Below are positions 7,761 through 15,040 of a stretch of 64,000 nt of DNA, piece by piece (the stretch's first letter is position 1; each line of letters starts with the position of its first letter). A program made the position numbers and the translations under genes. This stretch comes from Halanaerobium saccharolyticum (lineage in GTDB: Bacteria > Bacillota > Halanaerobiia > Halanaerobiales > Halanaerobiaceae), in contig NZ_QLME01000001.1 of the NCBI RefSeq assembly GCF_003259895.1, positions 58,152 to 122,151 of the forward strand. Reading direction: 5' to 3'. Below the pieces are notes generated by a model. It worked only from the letters and a program-made list of their open reading frames with translations, had not been told where the DNA came from and did not search any database.

Positions 7761-8742
7761 TATCTAAATATGCTCCACCCTCATATTTTGAATTATTATA
7801 ATCCATATACATTGTAAAAGGATAAGTCTTAAAGCTATCTGGTTTGCGATAAATTTTTTCTACTATTTTGACCTTTAAATCCGCATCATACCCACTGTCA
7901 TCATATTCATATAATATATAATCATCATTTATAACTTCCTTAAAATCTGAAATAGGAGCAAGTAGAGTTGGACTATATATTGTATAGGGCGTCACTTTTC
8001 CAAATTTAAGTTTTAAATTCTTATCTGTAATATCCAATCTCCATCCACCCCAGTCGAACATTTTATAACCTCCAATAACTTTATGCTTAGAAAAATCAAC
8101 TTCATTTAAGCCTATTAATTTAGACTTAAAAGTTTGATCTCCTTTTTCTACTATAATTTCCCTACCTTTAATTTGGGCCTTAACTTGGGGATTCAGATAT
8201 TCAATTCCAGCCTCAGTTTTTTCTTTAAACAGAATATATTCATTTCCAGCAACAGTTAGATGTACTATTTGATCTAGATCTCTAAACTTAATTTCTTGCT
8301 CACCTTTAAAACTAAGAGTTCGCGAAGGGAGATAATTTAAAGTCATTTCCAGAGAATCATAATCTTTAATTAGATTATAATTGAGAGGGCCTGAAATATG
8401 CCAAAATAAGTCATCTCGCTCCTGGAAAACTATCAATTGATAATCATCAATTTTTGCTAATTCTAATTCTGAAAATTCGAGCTCTACAACATTCCAAATA
8501 CTACGAGTTTTTTTCTTTTTGCTCTTAATTATTCTCTTTCCAATAGGAGCCCCTGGTTCAATCAACATCACTCTTAAATCAGCCAGAAGTGCACGTTCAG
8601 GATCTGCTTTCTCCAACTCTATCCTCAAATCAATCTCTGCCGAATCACCTGCAGCCTCTGTTATAAAAATAGTTATTGTTAATGCACAAATTATAACAAG
8701 ACTAATTATCATAATATTTTTAAGTTTAATTAAGTTCTTCAT
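7753..8742 (-). CDS. Secreted protein of unknown function
   Basis: A 329-residue protein I do not recognise. Start chosen at 8742: GGAGG lies eight bases upstream and the protein then opens with a classical signal sequence (KNLIKLKN, a hydrophobic stretch IIVSLVIIC-like, ending near TEAAG at about residue 32). The mature part is rich in charged and beta-forming residues, with no cysteine cluster, no later membrane segment and no catalytic motif I can name. It is convergent with the secreted esterase and has its own transcription unit; a periplasmic or cell-surface role is inferred from the signal peptide alone. Confidence 0.7.
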   Translation of the reverse strand: MKNLIKLKNIMIISLVIICALTITIFITEAAGDSAEIDLRIELEKADPERALLADLRVMLIEPGAPIGKRIIKSKKKKTRSIWNVVELEFSELELAKIDDYQLIVFQERDDLFWHISGPLNYNLIKDYDSLEMTLNYLPSRTLSFKGEQEIKFRDLDQIVHLTVAGNEYILFKEKTEAGIEYLNPQVKAQIKGREIIVEKGDQTFKSKLIGLNEVDFSKHKVIGGYKMFDWGGWRLDITDKNLKLKFGKVTPYTIYSPTLLAPISDFKEVINDDYILYEYDDSGYDADLKVKIVEKIYRKPDSFKTYPFTMYMDYNNSKYEGGAYLDKN

Positions 8743-8907
8743 TTTAAATTCCTCCAACTGTAACATCAACATAAAAACTCTTCATCTATTAATAAAAGCA
8801 CAGATATTTTTGATTCTTTATCTCAAAAACCAATCCACTTCCAACTAACTTTAAAATTATTGATGTTAAATCTTTTTAAATTCATTTCAATTATCTTTCT
8901 TATTTTT
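8743..8907. other. Intergenic stretch with no gene seen
   Basis: Very AT-rich DNA upstream of the secreted-protein gene. Apart from that gene's ribosome-binding site I see no convincing promoter, ORF or repeat. The stretch 8972-9115 is likewise empty. Confidence 0.5.
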
Positions 8908-8971
8908 AAAAAAAAGGACCTGAAAAACTAACACACATATACATATAATCTGCGTCAATTTATCAAGTCCT
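8908..8971 (-). terminator. Terminator of the DUF3100/M20 operon
   Basis: Minus strand: AGGACTTGA (8971-8963), a long loop, TCAGGTCCT (8923-8915), then eight or more T. The nine-base stem contains one G-T pair. It lies about 145 bases after the M20 stop codon. Confidence 0.6.
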
Positions 8972-9115
8972 GACTGTAATATCAGCTATATATCCTATAT
9001 TTAATAAAATATTTTATTGTAGATACAATTTCACATTTAATCGATATAAATATCAAATTCAATTTCACACAGGTTTTCAAATCATTAATTAAAGCATACT
9101 GATATTATTATATAT

Positions 9116-10429
9116 TTACTTAGCAAATTCATCCATTAAACTTAGATATTCTTTCTTTTTTAATAAAGGCTGAAAATCATTAATTACCTTTTTCGCTTCA
9201 GCAGCATTATTATAAAGAAGATCAACAATTGTCATTGCTAAAGCTTTGATTGGTAAAATATATGCATCTTCATCAGCCTTAGTTTTAAAATCTCTTGTAT
9301 GTAAATCCCCTGAAACTCCACCAAAAAATGGATGTAAAGCAGGCATTAAATGAGACACATCTCCAAAATCAAAAGAACCCGTAAAATCTCCACCGACAGT
9401 TATTTCTTCTTTTTCTACTAAATTTAAAAGATTAGATTTTAAAATTAAATCCAGGCCTTCATTATTTAAAAGAGGTAGATAACCAGGAATATCGGTAATT
9501 TTAACATCTGCTCCTACTGCCATTGCAGCAGCTTTAAGTGAACGATCTACTTTTTTATTAGCACTTTTTATTGCTTCAATATTTCTGGCTCTAACATAAC
9601 TTTCCATCCTTACGTCTGCAGGAACAATGTTAACTATATCTCCCCCCTTAGTAATTATCGGATGAACTCTAACTCTATCTTTTTCAGCAAAGGTTTCTCG
9701 CTGCGCATTAATATTATTCATTGCTAAAACAGCTGCATTTAAAGCATTTATTCCTTTTTCTGGTGCTGAGCCAGCATGAGACTCTTTACCTATAAATTTA
9801 ATTTTTTTACCAACAAACCCATTACCCTCTGGTGCAATTAGAGCTTTCTTTTGACCCAAATCGAGGGAATGCATCATTATTGAAATATCAACATCATCAA
9901 AACTACCTCTTTTTATCAATTCCTGTTTGCCGCCAAAATAATTTATTTTGCCTGATTCTCTTAATTCATCTCTAAATTCTAGTTCAATAAATTCTTCAGC
10001 TGGTGTAGCAATAAAATTGAGAGTTCCAGCTAATTCGGATTCCACCCCTGCTTTTTTAAAAGCTGCTGCAACACCATACATCACTCCCAGTTGAATATTA
10101 TGACCACAGGCATGTACAGCCTTAGTCTCTGGGTCCGCATCAGGATGTTCCGTACAGATGACAGCATCTAATTCTCCAAGAACTGCTATAGTTGGGCCTG
10201 GATTTTCCATTTTCAATAATGCATTAATTCCAGTTAAATTTTCATGTTCTTTGAAATTAATTTCTAAATCAGAAAATGCTTTAGCAATTATGCTGGTAGT
10301 TTTCTCTTCTTTATAGCCAAGCTCAGGAGTTTTATAAATTTCTTCAATAATCTCAATAATTTTACTGCGGTTATCATTAATAACTTCAATTATCTTTTTC
10401 TTAATCTCATCTTTTTGCAAATATAACAC
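9116..10429 (-). CDS. M20-family amidohydrolase (AbgB-like)
   Basis: A 437-residue cytoplasmic metal-dependent amidohydrolase of the M20D/AbgB group, which cleaves N-acyl or aminobenzoyl-glutamate-type amides. Seen: ELDAV and HACGHNIQLGVMYG (metal ligands and catalytic Asp/His region), AEEFIE, MMHSLD, KFIGKESHAGSAPEKGINALNA of the lid/dimerisation domain, and a late FGGVSGDLHTRDF. Length is normal for AbgB-like proteins. The reading frame opens at a GTG (10429); a TTG three codons later (10420) has better spacing to AAGGGAAG and may be the real start. It is the last gene of an operon with two membrane proteins, suggesting it hydrolyses an imported amide. Confidence 0.88.
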   Translation of the reverse strand: MLYLQKDEIKKKIIEVINDNRSKIIEIIEEIYKTPELGYKEEKTTSIIAKAFSDLEINFKEHENLTGINALLKMENPGPTIAVLGELDAVICTEHPDADPETKAVHACGHNIQLGVMYGVAAAFKKAGVESELAGTLNFIATPAEEFIELEFRDELRESGKINYFGGKQELIKRGSFDDVDISIMMHSLDLGQKKALIAPEGNGFVGKKIKFIGKESHAGSAPEKGINALNAAVLAMNNINAQRETFAEKDRVRVHPIITKGGDIVNIVPADVRMESYVRARNIEAIKSANKKVDRSLKAAAMAVGADVKITDIPGYLPLLNNEGLDLILKSNLLNLVEKEEITVGGDFTGSFDFGDVSHLMPALHPFFGGVSGDLHTRDFKTKADEDAYILPIKALAMTIVDLLYNNAAEAKKVINDFQPLLKKKEYLSLMDEFAK

Positions 10430-10456
10430 TTCCCTTTCTAACTTTTCAAAGAATTA

Positions 10457-10921
10457 TTAAATGATTCCCTGCATTTTAAGTACAAGATGAGCAACAATTG
10501 CAGAACCAAAATATGTACCGATAAATACTGCAACAGCAACGATAAATACCTTCCAGCTTAATTTTCTTAACTCCTCAATCTTATTTCCTACAGAAATCCC
10601 TGCATAAGCAAGAATTGGAGTTGTTGTACCTAAAAAATTAACTTCATTTGTATATTTTAAAAATAGTTCAGCTGTCGGCATAAAAGGCATGCTTAAAATC
10701 AAAGCAGTTAGTGAAGCCCAGGCAAATGCTGGAAAATGAAGATTAGGAAAACTGTCTTTAATCGTCAGAGCCAAAAATGAAATTAAAATAACTATTATCA
10801 TTCCAGGTAAGGCGCTAAAAATAGATATCCCATAGCCAAATCTCTGACCAACTAAAATTAAAATGCCAACAATAATTAACATCTTTAAATAATCTAAACT
10901 TCTATCCAAGTTCAGGCTCAT
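10457..10921 (-). CDS. Small membrane protein, partner of the DUF3100 protein
   Basis: A 154-residue integral membrane protein with about four to five transmembrane helices (for example MLIIVGILILVGQ near 14-27 and VFIVAVAVFIGTYFGSAIVAHLVL near the end). Its ATG overlaps the stop of the upstream DUF3100-like gene as TAATG, indicating coupled synthesis and probably a two-component transporter. I know of no biochemical function. The downstream M20 amidohydrolase suggests that the pair moves an amide or acyl-amino acid. Confidence 0.65.
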   Translation of the reverse strand: MSLNLDRSLDYLKMLIIVGILILVGQRFGYGISIFSALPGMIIVILISFLALTIKDSFPNLHFPAFAWASLTALILSMPFMPTAELFLKYTNEVNFLGTTTPILAYAGISVGNKIEELRKLSWKVFIVAVAVFIGTYFGSAIVAHLVLKMQGII

Positions 10922-11781
10922 TATTCATCACCTCTATCTTTTCTGGATAAAATTGGACTTAGCTTATCATAAAGAAAATTAACCAGAGGCAGACCTAAAA
11001 AGATCACAGAATATAAACCAGTGACTCCAGTCAGCATATTACTTGTAGCTGCATAAGCTAAAATTTCATCTTTCATTGCTGGTACTGATTCTGCAAGTGC
11101 ACCAGATGCAGCTGCCATCATTGATCCGCTTCCCATTCCGCTGGCCATTGCAAGAGCTAAAGGATGAAGACCTGTTGCCGCTGAAAAACCACCTAGAAGC
11201 CCAAAAAATATTGTACCAAAGACCGTACCCATTAAATATGTCCCAAGTACCCCTGTACCCTCTGGTGATGAAATCCCATATTTTTCCCCAATTACTCCCA
11301 GGGTTGGTTCACGAGAAATACTGGCTGTTGCACCAACTGCTTCTCTTTTCATACCTAAAATCAGAGCCAGCGGTAGAGCAATAAATATTGTACCTAAGTT
11401 TCCTATTTCCTGCAGCAAGAATGCAGGTCCAGCTTTTACTACTTCAACTATATTAGGTCCAACCAGAGTTCCATATTTAACTCCCAGAGGCAGTAGAGCA
11501 ATCATTACATAAGTGCCTGCTGTCTCAACTTCTTTCATAGAAATAATTTTTTTAAGAACTTTAATTTTACTACCCAAAAGATTTGGTGTAATCAGCATCC
11601 CAATAATCACAGCAAATAACATTGGTAATAAAACAACCTGACCTGGTCCAATTCTAAAGGTTTTTGTACCAAAAATTTCAGTAGCTACTACAATAAGCAA
11701 TACTGAAAGAAATAGTTTAAGTAAAGAATTAAAATCATTTTTCTTTACTATATCTCTTTGATTTTCTTTATTAGTTACCAT
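10921..11781 (-). CDS. DUF3100-like membrane transporter protein
   Basis: A 286-residue integral membrane protein with about eight helices. FRIGPGQVVLLPMLFAVIIG and the repeated small-residue segments (ATASISREPTLGVIGEKYG, GMGSGSMMAAASGALAES) match my recollection of the DUF3100 family, which often lies beside M20 amidohydrolases. I start it at 11781 because GAGGAGTG precedes this ATG; an in-frame TTG six codons upstream has no such site. First gene of the operon DUF3100-small membrane protein-M20. A transporter or exporter role is inferred from context. Confidence 0.65.
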   Translation of the reverse strand: MVTNKENQRDIVKKNDFNSLLKLFLSVLLIVVATEIFGTKTFRIGPGQVVLLPMLFAVIIGMLITPNLLGSKIKVLKKIISMKEVETAGTYVMIALLPLGVKYGTLVGPNIVEVVKAGPAFLLQEIGNLGTIFIALPLALILGMKREAVGATASISREPTLGVIGEKYGISSPEGTGVLGTYLMGTVFGTIFFGLLGGFSAATGLHPLALAMASGMGSGSMMAAASGALAESVPAMKDEILAYAATSNMLTGVTGLYSVIFLGLPLVNFLYDKLSPILSRKDRGDE

Positions 11782-11938
11782 TTTAAAAACACTCCTCAAC
11801 TTTTAAACTTCTCATATTTTTAATACTTAAAAAATAAAAAACCAGGCATTACTTAATCTAAACTTTTTATAACTAAAAAATCTAATTCTTCTCCTCCTCC
11901 CGTTATCTAGTTTTTAAAAATAGCTTATTATTGCTTGT

Positions 11939-11967
11939 ATTTTAAGATTAATTTAACAAAGAGTCAA
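11939..11967 (-). promoter_or_regulatory. Promoter of the DUF3100/M20 operon
   Basis: Minus strand: -35 TTGACT (11967-11962), 17-base spacer, -10 TAAAAT (11944-11939). The leader to the start codon would be about 150 bases. Confidence 0.65.
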
Positions 11968-12020
11968 GTTATTCTTTTTATGATTAAAAAGAATACATGT
12001 ATACTCGATATTTTATCGTA

Positions 12021-12086
12021 TTAAAACGGAACTGTAGTTTTGCCGGTTCCTGCAGCTGCAATCACCTGATTATATTTTTTTAGCAT
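12021..12086 (-). pseudogene. Tiny remnant with a nucleotide-binding loop
   Basis: A 21-codon minus-strand frame reads MLKKYNQVIAAAGTGKTTVP and stops. AAGTGKTT is a Walker A loop of the kind found in superfamily 1/2 helicases and restriction subunits. No continuation is visible in any frame, so this looks like a leftover of a deleted ATPase gene. The remainder of the 540-base gap holds only a promoter and a terminator repeat. Confidence 0.35.
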
Positions 12087-12174
12087 CTATTTTTGGCTCA
12101 TTCCTTGATAAATTAATAGTTATAGTTAGATCAAATTATATTTCATAAAATTTTAATCTGCAAGCTTTTCGACA

Positions 12175-12224
12175 TTAATGTACAAAAAACTCCCACCAGA
12201 AAATTTGAATATATCTGGTGAGAG
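12175..12224 (-). repeat. 50-bp terminator repeat, copy 1
   Basis: Exactly identical over 50 bases to 17191-17240. On the minus strand it folds into a stem (CTCTCACCAGA with TCTGGTGGGAG) followed by TTTTTTG, so it works as an intrinsic terminator for the LysR gene ending at 12343. Exact identity over loop and flanks shows recent duplication rather than convergence. Confidence 0.85.
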
Positions 12225-12342
12225 AAGATATAAATAAATATTTGTTTATTTCGGTCTGATTCAGTATAATTATAGTAGTCCTGGGATGCTGAATAGAAAA
12301 CCGACTCTAAAAAAATAAAGATAGATTACTAATAAAGTTCTA

Positions 12343-13230
12343 TTATAAGTTATTTTCAGCCTCATAAAAACTTATAAATTTTCTGACATTTGGGCCTATA
12401 TTCTCCTCTTTTTTGGTTATAATTCCAATTTCCCAATTTGCCTCCGAAACTTTTAGCGGAATCTTGGTCAAATCATGATAGCGATCTAAATAAATTAATG
12501 AATCAACAAAAACAAATATTCCCTTATTTAAACTTACAAATTCATAGGCAACATTTAAATCATGATTACAGCGGCTATATACATCTGGCTTAAAATTAGC
12601 TTTTGCAAACTCTCGCTCCAGGACAGTCTGCATCCTAAATGTCTCATCTAATAGGATTAGTTTTCTATTTTTGATATCTACAAATTTCAACTCATCATTT
12701 TTAATCAGCGGATCCTCTTTATTAACTACTACTGCAAAATTATCTTGATATAAACTTTTAAAATTAAAATCCTCACTATTTTGTGGGTTAACTGTGATTG
12801 CAAGATCAAGATTATTGTTTAACACATTTTTTTCGCAGTCAATATCAGCAAATTCAGATATTTCGATCTCAATTCCAAGCTCTTTGCGGCTGTTTTCAAT
12901 AATATCCTGAGCATTCAAAACCTGCAGAGTTCCAGGTGAAAAACCAATTTTTAGCTTCTTTTTTTCTTTCTCTGCCTTACTATATACCTCACTTTTAAAA
13001 TCATCAAAATGTTTTTTCAGCCCTTTAGCTTTTGGGTAAAAATATTCGGCAAACTCTGTCGGACTGACCCCTCTGGAATTTCTCTCGAATAGTTTAACCC
13101 CAATTTCTTCTTCCAGTTTACTAATTTTTTGGCTTAGTGCCTGCTGAGTTATAAATAATTCTTTTGCAGATTTGGTTAGATTTTCATTCTCAAAAACTTT
13201 AATAAAGTATTTTAAATCATCGATATTCAT
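12343..13230 (-). CDS. LysR-family transcriptional regulator
   Basis: A 295-residue regulator with an N-terminal winged helix-turn-helix (about 1-60: YFIKVFENENLTKSAKELF, QQALSQKISKLEEEIGVKLF) and a type-2 periplasmic-binding-like effector domain (about 90-290). It starts at ATG after AAGGGTGG. It is transcribed in the same direction as the DUF3100 operon (11781) and lies upstream of it, so it may control that operon or the dehydrogenase/flavoenzyme cluster on its other side. The effector is unknown. It has its own terminator, the repeat at 12175. Confidence 0.9.
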   Translation of the reverse strand: MNIDDLKYFIKVFENENLTKSAKELFITQQALSQKISKLEEEIGVKLFERNSRGVSPTEFAEYFYPKAKGLKKHFDDFKSEVYSKAEKEKKKLKIGFSPGTLQVLNAQDIIENSRKELGIEIEISEFADIDCEKNVLNNNLDLAITVNPQNSEDFNFKSLYQDNFAVVVNKEDPLIKNDELKFVDIKNRKLILLDETFRMQTVLEREFAKANFKPDVYSRCNHDLNVAYEFVSLNKGIFVFVDSLIYLDRYHDLTKIPLKVSEANWEIGIITKKEENIGPNVRKFISFYEAENNL

Positions 13231-13245
13231 AAAACCACCCTTAAT

Positions 13246-13286
13246 AAAAAAACTTGTATGCTTTAATTATAACATACAAGTTTTTT
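13246..13286. terminator. Terminator of the flavoenzyme cluster, overlapping the LysR promoter region
   Basis: A perfect 14-base inverted repeat (AAAAAACTTGTATG with CATACAAGTTTTTT) followed by T on the minus strand, 30 bases after the alcohol dehydrogenase stop. Its loop contains TATAAT on the minus strand, which could be the -10 box of the LysR gene. The palindrome could then double as the LysR autoregulatory site. Confidence 0.75.
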
Positions 13287-13316
13287 AAGTGAAAATATTA
13301 TTTATAACAATATTTA

Positions 13317-14462
13317 TTATTTATAATTATCGTACATATCTGCAAGAATATTTTTGATTTCTGCTGCAGTTAATTCTCTGGGCACAAAATTATAACAGGC
13401 ATCAGCCATCACCATATCTGCTGTATCTACCAATTCTTCTTTTCTAATTTCCAGTTCTGCAAAAGATTTAATTCCTGCTTTCTTTACAAATTTTCTAATT
13501 TCTGCAGCAGTTTTTTCAGCAATTTGGGAGTCTGATTCTTCTCCACTAAAGTTGATGCCAAAGGCTTCTCCCACAGTTTTTACCTTATCCGGCTTAATTT
13601 CAGCGGCATAAATCATAACTTCCGGTAGGGCTAATCCACAAATCACTCCATGGGTCAGGTGAAACTTAGCTCCAATAGAATGTGCCAGGGCATGCCCTAA
13701 ATGAACTAAGGCATCATTAAAAGCAATTCCGGCAAAATTACTGGCCAACAGCAAATCCCCTCTGGCTTCCAGATTTTCACTGTCATTTAAAACAGTTTCT
13801 AAATTATTAACTACTTTCTCTATTGCATCTACTGCCATTAATTCGGAACGGGGATTGGGAACTTTAGCAGTAATCGATTCTGCTGCATGGGACAGAGTAT
13901 CAATCGCAGTCTGTGCTGTTATCTCAGCAGAAAGAGAAGTTGTGTTTTCGGGATCCAGAATTCCAAGGGCCGCATTACCGATCACAGAATTTTTAGCATC
14001 ATTGGTAGTATCTGTTACCACAGCTATTGAAGTACTTTCACTTCCTGTCCCGGCTGTAGTAGGGACCATAATAACAGGTACTCCAGGTTGATAAGTAGGG
14101 TCTCCAAAATATTGATTGATCGGGAGTGGATTATTTATTAGAATATTAATCCCTTTAGCAGCATCCATAGGACTTCCGCCTCCAACTGCCACAATCCCAT
14201 CAACTTCTTCTTTTTTAGCAAGTTCTCCACCTTCATTAATTAAATAATCTGGTGGATCCGGAATTACTTTGTCAAAAATTACTACTTCTATTTGAGATTC
14301 TTTCAAACTCTTAACACTATTTTTAAAAGCAGCTGTTTTCTTTACTCCCTGATCAGTAACCAACAGGACTTTACTGCAGCCCAAATTTTTAGCTTCTGCA
14401 CCCAATTGTTCTGTACTGCCATTTCCATAAATAATAGGACATGTCTGTGCATATTTTGACAT
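13317..14462 (-). CDS. Iron-containing alcohol dehydrogenase
   Basis: A 381-residue group III alcohol dehydrogenase that reduces aldehydes or ketones with NAD(P)H in the cytoplasm. Seen: the nucleotide-binding GGGSPMDAAKG near residue 95, VPTTAGTGSESTSIAVVTD near 135, and the metal-binding region with DTLSHAAES near 190 and HLGHALAHSIGAKFHLTHG near 255-275. Start set at 14462 (ATG with GGAGTG upstream) rather than at a GTG three codons earlier. It is the last gene of a cluster with a C_GCAxxG_C_C protein and an Fe-S flavoenzyme. It could supply a carbonyl reduction step next to an enoate or similar reduction; the substrate is unknown. Confidence 0.9.
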   Translation of the reverse strand: MSKYAQTCPIIYGNGSTEQLGAEAKNLGCSKVLLVTDQGVKKTAAFKNSVKSLKESQIEVVIFDKVIPDPPDYLINEGGELAKKEEVDGIVAVGGGSPMDAAKGINILINNPLPINQYFGDPTYQPGVPVIMVPTTAGTGSESTSIAVVTDTTNDAKNSVIGNAALGILDPENTTSLSAEITAQTAIDTLSHAAESITAKVPNPRSELMAVDAIEKVVNNLETVLNDSENLEARGDLLLASNFAGIAFNDALVHLGHALAHSIGAKFHLTHGVICGLALPEVMIYAAEIKPDKVKTVGEAFGINFSGEESDSQIAEKTAAEIRKFVKKAGIKSFAELEIRKEELVDTADMVMADACYNFVPRELTAAEIKNILADMYDNYK

Positions 14463-14508
14463 AATTATCACTCCATTTTTTTAGGATATTAAATCACAAC
14501 TCAGTTCT

Positions 14509-15006
14509 TTAATTATTTTCTTCAATAAATTCAGCTGCAAGTCGTGATGTTTTGCCAACCACTTCTCCACATTTTTCTGCATGATCTTCTATTTTAAAAA
14601 ACTCTTCTGTATCCTCTAGATTAGTAAAATCAAATTCCTTTCCAAATAAATTTTTCTGGATGTTGGGACAGAGAGTTGTTCCAAATTCTTCTATAAATAA
14701 ATCTCTAAACTTCATCATTTTAAGCTGGGCCAATTCTTCCTTTTCTTTAAATTCAGCAGTTCCTACTTCTTTAATTGAGGGATTAAACTTTAAACCAACT
14801 GCCAATTGAGCAGCTATATAGGCTCCACAACTTCCACTAGCAGCACCGCCCCCTCCAGCAAGATTTAAAGACGCATTTACTATATCTTCGGATATAAAAT
14901 CAAAATAACTGCTTAATCCACAAAGTGTACTGCGTGAACAAACATCATCCCTGATTTCTGTTTCTCTGGCCTTTTTTTCAATCATGTCCAGTTCTTTTTC
15001 TTTCAT
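14509..15006 (-). CDS. C_GCAxxG_C_C family redox protein
   Basis: A 165-residue protein with the Cys-rich pattern of the C_GCAxxG_C_C family: C23 and C28 (DDVCSRSTLCG), GGGGAASGSCGAYIAA, then single cysteines in LCPNIQK and AEKCGEVV. Here the GCA motif is replaced by GSCGAY. Family members are thought to bind redox cofactors and occur beside oxidoreductases in anaerobes; no reaction is firmly assigned. It lies between the flavoenzyme and the alcohol dehydrogenase on the same strand with short gaps, so it probably works with them. Confidence 0.75.
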   Translation of the reverse strand: MKEKELDMIEKKARETEIRDDVCSRSTLCGLSSYFDFISEDIVNASLNLAGGGGAASGSCGAYIAAQLAVGLKFNPSIKEVGTAEFKEKEELAQLKMMKFRDLFIEEFGTTLCPNIQKNLFGKEFDFTNLEDTEEFFKIEDHAEKCGEVVGKTSRLAAEFIEENN

Positions 15007-15040
15007 TAGAATAAACCTCCCTGCAATATTATTAAATTAA

